A DNA stretch of 64,000 bases. Origin: Streptomyces sp. NBC_01214. GTDB lineage: Bacteria > Actinomycetota > Actinomycetes > Streptomycetales > Streptomycetaceae. Shown here piece after piece: positions 1 through 9,022 of this stretch. The DNA is taken from assembly GCF_026340975.1 (NCBI RefSeq), contig NZ_JAPEOS010000002.1, forward strand, positions 1,320,501 through 1,384,500, written 5' to 3'. The notes beneath the pieces were generated by a model. It did not search any database. It was not told where the DNA came from and saw nothing but the letters and a program-made list of their open reading frames with translations. The position numbers were made by a program, and so were the translations under genes. Each line of letters begins with the position of its first letter. The stretch's first letter is position 1.

Positions 1-174
1 CTGGCGCCCGGTGAACGCTCCGCGTCCACCTCCAACCGCAACTTCGAGGGCCGGCAGGGCAAGGGCGGGCGCACCCACCTGGTCTCCCCGCAGGTGGCCG
101 CCGCCACCGCGGTGCTGGGCCATCTGGCCTCGCCCGCCGACCTGTCCGCCGCCGACGCGACCGCCGGAGTCTGA
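1..174 (+). CDS. leuC: 3-isopropylmalate dehydratase large subunit, C-terminal fragment
   Basis: This is the last 57 codons of the large subunit of isopropylmalate isomerase, which converts 2-isopropylmalate to 3-isopropylmalate in leucine biosynthesis; the rest lies before the window. The fragment opens with LAPGERSASTSNRNFEGRQG, the classic aconitase-superfamily C-terminal segment containing the substrate-binding serine/arginine stretch, followed by TATAVLGHLASP-like tail residues. It ends in TGA three bases before the ATG of leuD, the usual leuC-leuD arrangement, so the two subunits are almost certainly co-transcribed. The Fe-S cluster cysteines are not in this fragment and cannot be checked here. 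Confidence 0.95.
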   Translation: MAPGERSASTSNRNFEGRQGKGGRTHLVSPQVAAATAVLGHLASPADLSAADATAGV

Positions 175-177
175 ACC

Positions 178-771
178 ATGGAAGCCTTCACCACCCACAC
201 CGGCCGGGCCGTCCCGCTGCGCCGCAGCAACGTCGACACCGACCAGATCATCCCGGCCCACTGGCTGAAGAAGATCACCCGCGACGGGTTCGAGGACGGG
301 CTCTTCGAGGCCTGGCGCAAGGACCCCGAGTTCGTCACGAACCGCCCGGAGCGCGCCGGCGCGACCGTCCTGGTCGCCGGCCTCGACTTCGGTACGGGTT
401 CCTCGCGCGAGCATGCCGTCTGGGCCCTGCAGAACTTCGGCTTCAAGACGGTCATCTCCTCCCGCTTCGCCGACATCTTCCGCGGGAACTCCCTGAAGAA
501 CGGTCTGCTGACCGTCGTCCTCCCGCAGGAGACCGTCGAGCGGCTGTGGGAGCTGACGGAGGCCGACCCGACCGCCGAGATCACGGTCGACCTGGTCGAC
601 CGCCAGGTGCGAGCGGAAGGCGTCGTCGCGGAGTTCGAACTCGACGACAACGCCCGCTGGCGTCTGCTGGAGGGCCTGGACGACATCTCGCTCACCCTTC
701 AGAACGAAGCGGACATCGCCACGTACGAAAGCGCCCGACCCGCCTTCAAGCCGCGCACGATTCAGGCCTGA
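178..771 (+). CDS. leuD: 3-isopropylmalate dehydratase small subunit
   Basis: Encodes the 197-residue swivel-domain subunit of isopropylmalate isomerase (leucine biosynthesis, cytosolic), the usual length for bacterial LeuD. Recognisable signatures are VPLRRSNVDTDQIIPAHWLK near the N-terminus and the GTGSSREHAVWALQNFGFKT block around residues 75-95, which supplies the substrate-recognition loop. The ATG start lies three bases after the leuC stop, so translation is probably coupled. A strong hairpin at 824-851 ends the transcript. No sign of truncation or frameshift. Confidence 0.98.
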   Translation: MEAFTTHTGRAVPLRRSNVDTDQIIPAHWLKKITRDGFEDGLFEAWRKDPEFVTNRPERAGATVLVAGLDFGTGSSREHAVWALQNFGFKTVISSRFADIFRGNSLKNGLLTVVLPQETVERLWELTEADPTAEITVDLVDRQVRAEGVVAEFELDDNARWRLLEGLDDISLTLQNEADIATYESARPAFKPRTIQA

Positions 772-823
772 TTCCTGCCTGATCAGCGCTTATTCGCCTT
801 CGGGTGATCACATCGACAACACC

Positions 824-858
824 GTGCCCCCCGCCCTCCGGCGGGGGGCACAGCCGTT
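824..858 (+). terminator. Terminator after leuCD
   Basis: A perfect 12-bp stem, GTGCCCCCCGCC (824-835) paired with GGCGGGGGGCAC (840-851) around a CTCC loop, followed by GCCGTTTGTT. It lies 52 bases after leuD and separates it from the next small gene. Confidence 0.85.
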
Positions 859-908
859 TGTTGAGGCCCCGTGAGGCGACAACTCGCCCCAGATGGCACA
901 ATCTGTGC

Positions 909-1136
909 ATGGAACGCGACAGTCAACTCGAGCTCTACGAACTCGTCGCGGACCGGCTGAAAGAAGCACACACACGGGTGCGCTCACTGCAAGTCCCGGA
1001 GGGCGTAAGGATGGCGCTGTCCCGGAAGCTGTTGGTCGTCACGGCCGCGGCGAAGCATGATCTCGCCGATGCGGCAAGGCGCCTGGACAGGTTGATGAAG
1101 GACCTCGACGAGGGTCGATTCCCTGAAGGCGACTGA
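909..1136 (+). CDS. Small conserved helical protein of unknown function
   Basis: A 75-residue charged protein beginning MERDSQLELYELVADRLKEA. The sequence looks entirely helical, with heptad-like leucine/valine spacing (VADRLKEAHTRVRSLQ, then RRLDRLMKDLDEG), no cysteines, no signal peptide and no membrane segment. It sits between leuD and hupS, a position at which a small hypothetical protein is found in other Streptomyces as far as I recall. I chose the ATG at 909 because the sequence upstream in the same frame is the terminator hairpin and is not protein-like. Function unknown; a small DNA-associated or regulatory helical protein is only a guess. Confidence 0.8.
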   Translation: MERDSQLELYELVADRLKEAHTRVRSLQVPEGVRMALSRKLLVVTAAAKHDLADAARRLDRLMKDLDEGRFPEGD

Positions 1137-1199
1137 TGCGAAGGAACTCCGTAACGGCCTACAGCGTTGCGGCACTAGGGTGATTAGCCCGTTTCGTGT

Positions 1200-1228
1200 T
1201 TGATTTGCGGTATATATCCGCCTAACGT
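1200..1228 (+). promoter_or_regulatory. Candidate housekeeping promoter for hupS
   Basis: TTGATT (1200-1205), a 17-base spacer and TAACGT (1223-1228) give a reasonable SigA-type promoter 52 bases before the hupS start. The spacer contains the short palindrome GCGG-TATATAT-CCGC, an unusually A/T-rich core for this genome and a possible operator. An additional sign is GAAGGGGAAG just before the GTG start as ribosome site. Confidence 0.6.
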
Positions 1229-1280
1229 GCGAAATAAGCTTGAACACATTCGTTCTGGCGAAGTCTCCGAAGGGGAAGAC

Positions 1281-1961
1281 GTGAACAAGGCGCAGCTCGT
1301 AGAAGCGATTGCCGACAAGCTGGGCGGCCGCCAGCAGGCCGCGGACGCTGTCGACGCGGTACTGGACGCGATCGTCCGCGCTACCGTCGCGGGCGACCGG
1401 GTCTCGGTCACGGGCTTCGGCTCGTTCGAGAAGGTCGACCGTCCGGCCCGTTACGCCCGCAACCCGCAGACGGGTGAGCGCGTCCGGGTCAAGAAGACCT
1501 CTGTGCCCCGCTTCCGTGCCGGCCAGGGCTTCAAAGACCTGGTCAGCGGCACCAAGAAGCTCCCCAAGGGTGGCGAGGTGTCGGTGAAGAAGGCGCCCAA
1601 GGGCAGCCTCACGGGTGGTGCCTCCGCGACGGTCAAGAAGGCCGCGGCGAAGAAGGCCACCACCGCCAAGAAGGCCGCGGCAAAGACCACGGTCGCAAAG
1701 AAGGTCGTGGCCAAGAAGGCCACGGCGACCGCCAAGAAGGCGGCGGTGAAGAGCACCGCCACGGCCAAGAAGGCCACCGCGGCCGCCAAGAAGACCACCG
1801 CCGCGGCCAAGAAGACCACCGCCGCCGCGAAGAAGACCACCGCCGCGGCCAAGAAGACCGCGCCGGCGGCCAAGAAGGTCACCGCAGCGACGAAGGCGCC
1901 CGCCAAGAAGACGGCGACGCGCAAGGCCACCGCGAAGAAGACCACCGCCCGCAAGAAGTAG
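1281..1961 (+). CDS. hupS: Nucleoid protein HupS (HU with lysine-rich C-terminal tail)
   Basis: A 226-residue HU-family DNA-binding protein. Residues 1-90 are a normal HU fold: the start VNKAQLVEAIADKLGGRQQA, GFGSFEKVDRPARYARNPQT and the DNA-bending arm RVRVKKTSVPRFRAGQGFK. The remainder, about residues 100-226, is a histone H1-like tail of Ala/Lys/Thr repeats (AAKKTTA type). Streptomyces has two HU proteins, and this two-domain form is the sporulation-associated HupS, which compacts the chromosome in spores. The GTG start at 1281 is preceded by GAAGGGGAAG and gives the standard HU N-terminus; the frame is open further upstream to 1200 but that part is promoter. A terminator follows at 1980-2015. 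Confidence 0.96.
   Translation: MNKAQLVEAIADKLGGRQQAADAVDAVLDAIVRATVAGDRVSVTGFGSFEKVDRPARYARNPQTGERVRVKKTSVPRFRAGQGFKDLVSGTKKLPKGGEVSVKKAPKGSLTGGASATVKKAAAKKATTAKKAAAKTTVAKKVVAKKATATAKKAAVKSTATAKKATAAAKKTTAAAKKTTAAAKKTTAAAKKTAPAAKKVTAATKAPAKKTATRKATAKKTTARKK
1785..1868 (+). repeat. Four tandem 21-bp units in the hupS tail
   Basis: Four consecutive 21-base units of the form GCCAAGAAGACCACCGCCGCG (1785, 1806, 1827, 1848; the last diverges) encode AKKTTAA repeats. Such in-frame tandem units are prone to copy-number change, so tail length probably varies between strains. Confidence 0.9.
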
Positions 1962-1979
1962 GGGCACGCGTCACACAGG

Positions 1980-2016
1980 CCGGGCCGGCTTTCCCCGTGC
2001 GGGGGAGCCGGCCCGC
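1980..2016. terminator. Bidirectional terminator between hupS and cofC
   Basis: CGGGCCGGCTTTCCCC pairs with GGGGGAGCCGGCCCG around GTGC (about 1981-2015). It lies between the convergent hupS and CofC-like genes and can serve both. Confidence 0.8.
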
Positions 2017-2066
2017 GGTGCGTCCGCCGCACCGGCGACCGGTCAAGGTCGCGGGCGGCCGTCCCT

Positions 2067-2924
2067 TCAGAACGTCTGCAGCGTCACGAGGGTGATCCGC
2101 AGGCTCGCACCCGCGCCGTCCGTCTCGATCCGGACCCGCTGCCCGGGCCGCAGCAGCCGCAGGCCGCCCGCGTCGAAGGCCGGGGCCTCGAAGGGCACCG
2201 GAGTGCCGTCGTCCAGCAGCACGCTGCCGCTGCGGGTCTGGGAGTCGTACGCGTACGCGGTCGCCTGCATACGGGCACTGTATCGGGCGGTGTGGCGCCC
2301 CACGCCGAGGGTGAGAGCGGTGCGCAGATCGGCCGCGGTGTCCACGTCCCGGCGCACGCTGTCGACGTCCGCCAGGGCGATTTCCACCGCCCCCGAGGCA
2401 GAATGCCTGGCCCGTGAAGGCCCACCGAAGGAAGGGGTCAATTCCACGTCCGGCGCGGCAGAAAGCAGGGTCGTCCCGATTCCGGACGCATCCGCCAGAA
2501 ATGCCCGCGGAAATACCGAAGCGTTTTCGAGCACGCGTTGCAATTCCCGGGGTCGCAGCGCCGGCAGATCGGCGTTCAGCGCGGCCAACGCGGCACCCGG
2601 CCGCCCCGACCGCACCGTCCGCGCCCCGTGGTGCAGGGCCGCGTTGAGCCCGGCCGCCGGGGCGTCCGGGACGATCCGCGCCCCGAGCCGCGCCAGTTCC
2701 GCACCGGCCGCGGCATCGTCCGTGACGACCACCACATCCGCGACCGCCGTGCAGGCCAGGGCCCCCTCGACGGTGTCCTGGGCGAAGGCCAGGGCGAGGC
2801 CCGGACGAGAGGCGCCCACCGCCCGGGCGAGACGGCTCTTCGCCACCGCCAGGGGCTTGAGCGGGACCACCAGGCTCCAGACGGCGTTCGTGACGGACCC
2901 CTTCCCTCCGGTGCGCTCCGGCAC
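2067..2924 (-). CDS. cofC: CofC-like 2-phospho-L-lactate/PEP guanylyltransferase with C-terminal extension
   Basis: The first about 215 residues match the CofC/FbiD family, which activates phospholactate or phosphoenolpyruvate with GTP in coenzyme F420 synthesis: SLVVPLKPLAVAKSRLARAV, VVVVTDDA, GLNAALHHGA, ALNADLPALRP and FLADASGIGTTLL. The reading frame then continues without a stop into about 67 residues (from the internal ATG at 2270) that look like a small beta-barrel: AYAYDSQTRSGSVLLDDGTP, then LRLLRPGQRVRIETDG. CofC proteins are usually near 210-230 residues, so 285 is long. This may be a true fusion or a neighbouring small gene joined by loss of a stop. The start is GTG at 2924 with no clear ribosome site; GGAGGGAAGG lies 17 bases inside the frame before a GTC codon, so the true start is uncertain. 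Convergent with hupS. Confidence 0.85.
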   Translation of the reverse strand: MPERTGGKGSVTNAVWSLVVPLKPLAVAKSRLARAVGASRPGLALAFAQDTVEGALACTAVADVVVVTDDAAAGAELARLGARIVPDAPAAGLNAALHHGARTVRSGRPGAALAALNADLPALRPRELQRVLENASVFPRAFLADASGIGTTLLSAAPDVELTPSFGGPSRARHSASGAVEIALADVDSVRRDVDTAADLRTALTLGVGRHTARYSARMQATAYAYDSQTRSGSVLLDDGTPVPFEAPAFDAGGLRLLRPGQRVRIETDGAGASLRITLVTLQTF

Positions 2925-3114
2925 GTACTTCGGCCATGGTCAGGTCATGGCCGGGTCATGTGTCGGCCCATTGTCGCCTCCGCCCGGGCAACCCGGGAGT
3001 CCGGCGGGGTGAGCGGGGCGTACGGTGTTCTCGACAGAGACCGGGCGTGGGGTGACACTTGTCCGGCCGACGAGGTGCCCAAGCCGCGCACCGGTCCTAG
3101 AGGAAGGTGTCCGA

Positions 3115-3867
3115 GTGTCCCGCCGCAGAATCGGCTTCTGGTACCGCCTGGCGGCGGTCATCGCAAAACCGCCGCTGGTAGTGCTCTTCAAGCGGGACTG
3201 GCGGGGAATCGAGCACATTCCGGCCGAGGGCGGTTTTATCACTGCCGTCAATCACAACTCGTATCTGGACCCGCTCTCGTACGCGCACTTCCAGTACAAC
3301 ACCGGCCGGGTGCCCCGATTGCTCGCCAAGGCCGCCCTCTTCAAGGTCCCCGTGGTCGGGTCCATCCTGCGCGGCAGCGGACAGATCCCCGTCTACCGGG
3401 AGTCCACCAACGCCCTGGACGCGTTCCGGGCCGCAGTGGACGCCATCGAGCGGGGCGAATGCGTGGCCTTCTACCCGGAGGGCACCCTCACCCGCGACCC
3501 CGACATGTGGCCGATGGCCGGCAAGACCGGCGCCGCCCGCGTGGCGCTGATCACCAGGGCGCCGGTCATCCCGGTGGCCCAGTGGGGCGCGAACCTCGCG
3601 ATGCCGCCCTACGCCAAGGAGAACAAGGTCCGGCTCTTCCCGCGCAAGACCCTCCAGGTGCTCGCCGGACCGCCGGTGGACCTCTCCGCCTTCTACGACC
3701 GGGAACCCACCCCGGAGGTCCTCCGGGAGGTCACCGAGGTCATCATGGCGGCCATCACCGCGTTGCTGGAGGAGGTGCGCGGCGAGACCGCGCCCGAGCA
3801 GCCGTACGACCATCGCAACGCCAGGGCGGAACAGCGGCGCAAGGCCGCAGGGGAGGGCAAGAAGTGA
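3115..3867 (+). CDS. plsC: 1-acyl-sn-glycerol-3-phosphate acyltransferase (PlsC family)
   Basis: A 250-residue membrane-associated acyltransferase that would make phosphatidic acid from lysophosphatidic acid. It shows the family motifs in order: NHNSYLD (HX4D catalytic motif, about residues 45-51), GSGQIPVYRES, the phosphate-binding FYPEGTLTRD, and a hydrophobic VIPVAQWGA block. The GTG at 3115 is chosen because GAGGAAGGTG precedes it; the frame is open further upstream but without a ribosome site. Its stop overlaps the gpsA start (GTGA), so glycerol-3-phosphate synthesis and its acylation are translationally coupled. The C-terminus is charged (EQRRKAAGEGKK). Several PlsC paralogues are normal in Streptomyces, so substrate is inferred. 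Confidence 0.93.
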   Translation: MSRRRIGFWYRLAAVIAKPPLVVLFKRDWRGIEHIPAEGGFITAVNHNSYLDPLSYAHFQYNTGRVPRLLAKAALFKVPVVGSILRGSGQIPVYRESTNALDAFRAAVDAIERGECVAFYPEGTLTRDPDMWPMAGKTGAARVALITRAPVIPVAQWGANLAMPPYAKENKVRLFPRKTLQVLAGPPVDLSAFYDREPTPEVLREVTEVIMAAITALLEEVRGETAPEQPYDHRNARAEQRRKAAGEGKK

Positions 3868-4874
3868 CACGTCCCGTGAAGGCGACCGTCTTCGGAACAG
3901 GCTCCTGGGGCACGGCCTTCGCCATCGTGCTCGCCGACGCCGGCTGCGAGGTGACCCTGTGGGGCCGCCGCCAGCAGGTGGTCGACGCCATCAACACCGG
4001 CCGGACCAACCCGGACTACTTCCCCGGCGTCGAACTCCCCGCGAACCTCCGGGCCACCACCGACCCGGCCGAGGCCGCGGCCGGCGCGGACTTCACCGTC
4101 CTCGCCGTCCCGTCCCAGACCCTGCGCGAGAACCTCGCCGCGTGGGCGCCCCTACTGGCCCCCGACACCGTGCTCGTCTCGCTGATGAAGGGCATCGAAC
4201 TCGGCACCGCCAAGCGGATGAGCGAGGTCATCGAGGAGGTGGCCAAGGTCCCCGCAGAGCGCATCGCCGTGGTCACCGGCCCCAACCTGGCCGCCGAGAT
4301 CGCCGCCCGCCAGCCCGCCGCCTCCGTCGTCGCCTGCGTGGACGAGGGCGTGGCCCAGCGCCTCCAGGCCGCCTGCCACACCGCGTACTTCCGCCCGTAC
4401 ACGAGCACCGACGTCACCGGCTGCGAGCTCGGCGGCGCAGTCAAGAACGTCATCGGCCTCGCCGTCGGCATCGCGGACGGCATGGGCCTGGGCGACAACA
4501 CCAAGGGCTCGCTCATCACCCGCGGACTCGCCGAAGCCACCCGCCTCGGCGTGGCGATGGGGGCCGACCCGCTCACCTTCTCCGGCCTCGCGGGCCTCGG
4601 CGACCTGGTCGCCACCTGCTCCTCGCCGCTCTCCCGGAACCACACCTTCGGTACCAACCTCGGCCGCGGGATGACCCTGGAGGAGACCATCGCGGTCACC
4701 AAGCAGACCGCCGAGGGCGTCAAGTCCTGCCAGTCGGTGGCGGATCTGGCGCGCCGCCACGGGGTGGACATGCCGATCACCGACACGGTGGTGGACATCG
4801 TCCACCACGGCAAGCCGACCCTGGTTGCGCTCAAGGACCTGATGGGCCGCAGCGCCAAACCGGAACGTCGCTAA
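3864..4874 (+). CDS. gpsA: Glycerol-3-phosphate dehydrogenase [NAD(P)+]
   Basis: Makes sn-glycerol 3-phosphate from dihydroxyacetone phosphate for phospholipid synthesis. 336 residues, normal for GpsA. It carries the dinucleotide-binding GTGSWGTAFA near residue 10, VSLMKGIELGT, VVTGPNLAAEIA, the catalytic-lysine region GGAVKNVIGLAVGIADG around residue 190, and GLAGLGDLVATCSSPLSRN. The GTG start overlaps the plsC stop by four bases. The D-Ala-D-Ala ligase gene follows 39 bases downstream in the same direction, giving an envelope-precursor operon. Confidence 0.97.
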   Translation: MTRPVKATVFGTGSWGTAFAIVLADAGCEVTLWGRRQQVVDAINTGRTNPDYFPGVELPANLRATTDPAEAAAGADFTVLAVPSQTLRENLAAWAPLLAPDTVLVSLMKGIELGTAKRMSEVIEEVAKVPAERIAVVTGPNLAAEIAARQPAASVVACVDEGVAQRLQAACHTAYFRPYTSTDVTGCELGGAVKNVIGLAVGIADGMGLGDNTKGSLITRGLAEATRLGVAMGADPLTFSGLAGLGDLVATCSSPLSRNHTFGTNLGRGMTLEETIAVTKQTAEGVKSCQSVADLARRHGVDMPITDTVVDIVHHGKPTLVALKDLMGRSAKPERR

Positions 4875-4913
4875 CTCCTTTCCGGACGCATGAGCGGGTA
4901 CTCTCGTGGCGAT

Positions 4914-6071
4914 ATGAGCAGCGAGAACCTCCCCCAGACCCCTGAGCAGCAGGGCCGCAAGCCCCGCGTGGCCGTCGTGTTCGGCGGCCGCAGCTCGGAA
5001 CACGCCATCTCGGTCGTCACGGCGGGCGCCGTGCTGCGCTCCATCGACCGCTCCAAGTACGAGGTGCTGCCCATCGGCATCACCACGGACGGCCGATGGG
5101 CGCTGACCGCCGACGAGCCCGCGCGGATGGCCATCGCAGACCGCAGGCTCCCGAGCGTCGAGGAGCTCGCCGAGTCCGAGGACGGCGCCGTCGTGCTCTC
5201 GGTCGACCCGGCCAGCCGCCAGGTCGTCTACACCGAGCCCGGCGCCGTTCCGAAGGCACTGGGCGAGGTCGACGTCGTCTTCCCCGTGCTGCACGGCCCC
5301 TACGGCGAGGACGGCACCCTCCAGGGCCTCCTGGAGCTCTCCGGCATCCCGTACGTCGGCTCCGGCGTCCTCGCCTCGGCCGTCGGCCAGGACAAGGACT
5401 ACATGAAGCGGGTGTTCACCTCCTTCGGGCTGAGCGTCGGCCCGTACGTGACCATCCGCCCCCGCGAGTGGGAAGCCGACCGGGACGCCGCCACGGGCAA
5501 GATCTTGGACTTCGCCGCCGAGCACGGCTGGCCGCTGTTCATCAAGCCCGCCCGGGCCGGCTCCTCCATCGGCATCACCAAGGTCGACGACCCCTCCGGT
5601 CTGGACGCCGCGGTCAAGGAGGCCCGGCGCCACGACCCGAAGATCATCGTGGAGGCGCTGCTGCGCGGCCGCGAGATCGAGTGCGGGGTCCTGGAGTTCG
5701 AGGACGGGCCGCGCGCGAGCGTCCCCGCCGAGATCCCGCCGGTGTCCAGCCACGACTTCTACGACTTCGAGGCGAAGTACATCGACTCCGCCTCCGGGAT
5801 CGTGCCCGCCCCGCTCACCCCGGAGCAGACCGCCGAGGTGCAGCGGCTCGCGATCGAGGCCTTCGAGGCCGCGTCCTGCGAGGGCCTGGTGCGCGCCGAC
5901 TTCTTCCTCACCGAGGACGGCGAGTTCGTCATCAACGAGATCAACACGATGCCGGGCTTCACGCCGATCTCCATGTACCCGTTGATGTGGCAGAAGACGG
6001 GCATCGAGTACCCGGAGCTGGTGGACAGGTTGATCCAGGCGGCCCTGCGCCGCTCCACCGGCCTGCGCTGA
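4914..6071 (+). CDS. ddlA: D-alanine--D-alanine ligase
   Basis: ATP-grasp ligase that joins two D-alanines for the peptidoglycan stem peptide; 385 residues. Motifs: VAVVFGGRSSEHAISVVTAG at the N-terminus, VFPVLHGPYGEDGTLQGLLE, VGSGVLASAVGQDKDYMKR, the ATP-grasp FIKPARAGSSIGITKV and the metal-binding FVINEINTMPGFTPISMYP. I use ATG 4914 (MSSENLPQTPEQQ), which gives the N-terminus seen in Streptomyces Ddl proteins; an ATG eight codons upstream at 4890 is the alternative and neither has a strong ribosome site. Ends before a perfect 38-base palindromic terminator at 6091. Residue details that distinguish D-Ala-D-Lac ligases were not assessed. Confidence 0.96.
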   Translation: MSSENLPQTPEQQGRKPRVAVVFGGRSSEHAISVVTAGAVLRSIDRSKYEVLPIGITTDGRWALTADEPARMAIADRRLPSVEELAESEDGAVVLSVDPASRQVVYTEPGAVPKALGEVDVVFPVLHGPYGEDGTLQGLLELSGIPYVGSGVLASAVGQDKDYMKRVFTSFGLSVGPYVTIRPREWEADRDAATGKILDFAAEHGWPLFIKPARAGSSIGITKVDDPSGLDAAVKEARRHDPKIIVEALLRGREIECGVLEFEDGPRASVPAEIPPVSSHDFYDFEAKYIDSASGIVPAPLTPEQTAEVQRLAIEAFEAASCEGLVRADFFLTEDGEFVINEINTMPGFTPISMYPLMWQKTGIEYPELVDRLIQAALRRSTGLR

Positions 6072-6090
6072 CCGTCGTCCGAAAAGCCGA

Positions 6091-6128
6091 CCGCCCGCCG
6101 ACCGCCTTCGAAGGCGGTCGGCGGGCGG
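6091..6128. terminator. Bidirectional terminator between ddlA and the DUF3515 gene
   Basis: A perfect 38-base palindrome centred on TTCGAA, with arms CCGCCCGCCGACCGCCTT and AAGGCGGTCGGCGGGCGG, located between two convergent genes. Confidence 0.85.
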
Positions 6129-6164
6129 CGGTGTGCTCGGTGCCCGGTGGGCGGAGCGCGGTAC

Positions 6165-6677
6165 TCAGTAGGAGGAGATGCCCTCGGGCACGGTCGCGGT
6201 GATCGCCGTGGACAGGCCGACCAGCATGCCCGCATCCGTGGCATGCTCCTTGTCGACCTGGACCTCGGTGTAGGCCAGCCGCATCCCGGTGGTGAACCGG
6301 AACCCGCCGCCGGAACCGTCGTCGAGCTTTTCCAGCAGCCAGGCCACTCCGTTCACGTGGACGCCCTCCTGCTTCGGATCGAGCATCGTGCGGGGTTTGG
6401 GGATACCGCACCGCAGTACGATCGCCGAACCGCCCCACGCGGCGGTCAGATCGGACTCCGGTTCGGTTCTGGTCCGCGCCAGGCCGGCCACCGTCTCCGG
6501 GAGCTTCTCGTGCAGTGCCGCACAGAGTCCCGCGACGGCGGCGGGCGGCGTCGGCGGTGGGTCCACCCGGGCTTCGTCGGATCCGCCCGGGGAGCACGCC
6601 GCGGCGGCCAGGACGGCCATCGAGGCGGGCACGGCGGACAGGGCGCGGACACGCAGGGGCCGGCGGTGGAGGGACAT
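6165..6677 (-). CDS. DUF3515-type lipoprotein
   Basis: A 170-residue secreted lipoprotein. The N-terminus has arginines, a hydrophobic stretch (SAVPASMAVLAAAAC) and a lipobox-like AAAC, so Cys about residue 28 is the probable lipidation site. The mature part contains CAALHEKLPETV, WGGSAIVLRCG and GVAWLLEKLDDG, the pattern of the actinobacterial DUF3515 family, whose function is unknown to me. Start taken as ATG 6677 (a GTG directly precedes it at 6680). It lies 23 bases downstream of the Lrp-type domain gene on the same strand and is probably co-transcribed with it. Confidence 0.85.
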   Translation of the reverse strand: MSLHRRPLRVRALSAVPASMAVLAAAACSPGGSDEARVDPPPTPPAAVAGLCAALHEKLPETVAGLARTRTEPESDLTAAWGGSAIVLRCGIPKPRTMLDPKQEGVHVNGVAWLLEKLDDGSGGGFRFTTGMRLAYTEVQVDKEHATDAGMLVGLSTAITATVPEGISSY

Positions 6678-6700
6678 CACCGGCCTAGAGTAGACGGGGG

Positions 6701-6934
6701 CTACAGATGGACCACCGGGCAGGTCAAGGTGCGGGTGATCCCCTCCACCTGCTGGACCTTGGCGACCACCATGCGGCCGAGGTCGTCCACGGTGTCGGCC
6801 TGGGCGCGCACGATCACGTCGTACGGGCCCGTCACGTCTTCGGCCTGGATCACTCCCGGGATCTGGCCGATGGACTCGGCGACGAACGACGCCTTGCCCA
6901 CTTCGGTCTGGATAAGGATGTACGCCTGTACCAC
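6701..6934 (-). CDS. Stand-alone Lrp/AsnC ligand-binding (RAM) domain protein
   Basis: A 77-residue protein consisting only of the effector-binding RAM domain of Lrp/AsnC regulators, without a DNA-binding helix-turn-helix: VVQAYILIQTEVGKASFVAE, then PYDVIVRAQADTVDDLGRMV and VEGITRTLTCPVVHL. Such stand-alone domains oligomerise and bind amino acids, and can modulate full-length Lrp proteins. The GTG start at 6934 is preceded by CCTGGAGGTTCC, a strong ribosome site. It is divergent from thiL and upstream of the DUF3515 lipoprotein gene. Confidence 0.93.
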   Translation of the reverse strand: MVQAYILIQTEVGKASFVAESIGQIPGVIQAEDVTGPYDVIVRAQADTVDDLGRMVVAKVQQVEGITRTLTCPVVHL

Positions 6935-7179
6935 GGAACCTCCAGGGCGGCCACGAGGATCATTTCCCCTAACCTTCGGGTGGGCCCCACACGATTGAAC
7001 GGGCCGGGGGAAGAAGGGACGCCACGGTACCGCGTCGCCGTGCGCTGCGGGGAGACCCGCGGGCCCGGCGCCACGCACAGCGGGGCGTACGGAGAGCAGA
7101 AGTTGACGTATCTGTTGACGGTACCCAGAGCTGAGACGGCTCGCGACCGCAAGCGGACTGGGCAAGAAGGGGCACAGCG

Positions 7180-8159
7180 ATGAAGGGCACTGTCGGCGAG
7201 CTGGGGGAGTTCGGGCTGATCAGGGAGCTCACCTCACGGCTCACCACCACCCCGGCGGTCCGGCTCGGACCGGGCGACGACGCCGCGGTGGTGTCCGCCC
7301 CCGACCGGCGGGTCGTGGCGAGCACCGACATCCTGCTGGAGGGCCGGCACTTCCGGCGCGACTGGTCCACGGCCTACGACGTCGGCCGCAAGGCCGCCGC
7401 GCAGAACCTCGCCGACATCGCCGCCATGGGCGCGGTGCCGACCGCGCTGCTGCTTGGCCTCGTCGTCCCCGCCGAACTGCCGGTCACCTGGCCCACCGAG
7501 CTGATGGACGGCATCCGCGACGAGTGCCAGGTCGCCGGCGCGGCCGTGGTCGGCGGGGACGTCGTCCGCGGCGACGTCATCACCGTCGCCATCACCGCCC
7601 TCGGCGACCTGCGCAACCACGAGCCCGTCCTGCGCTCCGGCGCCCAGCCCGGCGACGTCGTCGCCGTCACCGGCTGGCTCGGCTGGTCCGCGGCCGGCTT
7701 CGCCGTGCTCTCGCGCGGCTTCCGCTCCCCGCGGGCCTTCGTCGAGGCGCACCGACGCCCCGAGCCGCCGTACCACGCGGGCCCCGCGGCCGCCGGACTC
7801 GGCGCCACCGCCATGACCGACGTCAGCGACGGCCTGATCGCCGACCTCGGGCACATCGCCGAAGCCAGCAAGGTACGGATCGACCTGCGCTCGGCGGCCG
7901 TCGACATCCCGACCCAGATGCACGACATCGGACAGGCCGTCGGCGTGGACCCGCTGCAGTGGGTGCTCACCGGGGGAGAGGACCACGCGATCGTGGCGAC
8001 CTTCCCGCCCGACGTGAAGCTCCCCGCCCGCTGGAAGGTCATCGGCGAGGTGCTCAACCGCTCCGCGCTGCCCCAGGTGACCGTCGACGGCGCGCCCTGG
8101 ACCAGCACCGGCGGCTGGGACCACTTCGGGGCCGACCCGGCCGCCCAGGACGGCGCGCT

Positions 8160-8163
<4 letters not shown>
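7180..8163 (+). CDS. thiL: Thiamine-monophosphate kinase
   Basis: Phosphorylates thiamine monophosphate to the cofactor thiamine diphosphate; 327 residues, AIR-synthase/ThiL fold. Typical elements are LGPGDDAAVV near residue 30, STDILLEGRHFRRDW, the AAQNLADIAAMGA block, VGGDVVRGD and MTDVSDGLIADLGHIA. ATG 7180 is preceded by AGAAGGGG. The stop overlaps the thiD start (GTGA), so the two thiamine genes are coupled. No TPP riboswitch is visible in the 245-base upstream gap, so this pair is apparently not under that control. Confidence 0.96.
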
Positions 8164-8960
<797 letters not shown>

Positions 8961-9022
8961 ACCCGCTGCGACGGCCCGGCCGGGCCGCCGCAGCGGCCCC
9001 CGACCCGGCCCCCGGACAAGGC

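Noticed and set aside
6935..7179. Possible TPP riboswitch before thiL
   Set aside because: The conserved CTGAGA and ACCTGATC elements are not both present in a THI-box arrangement.
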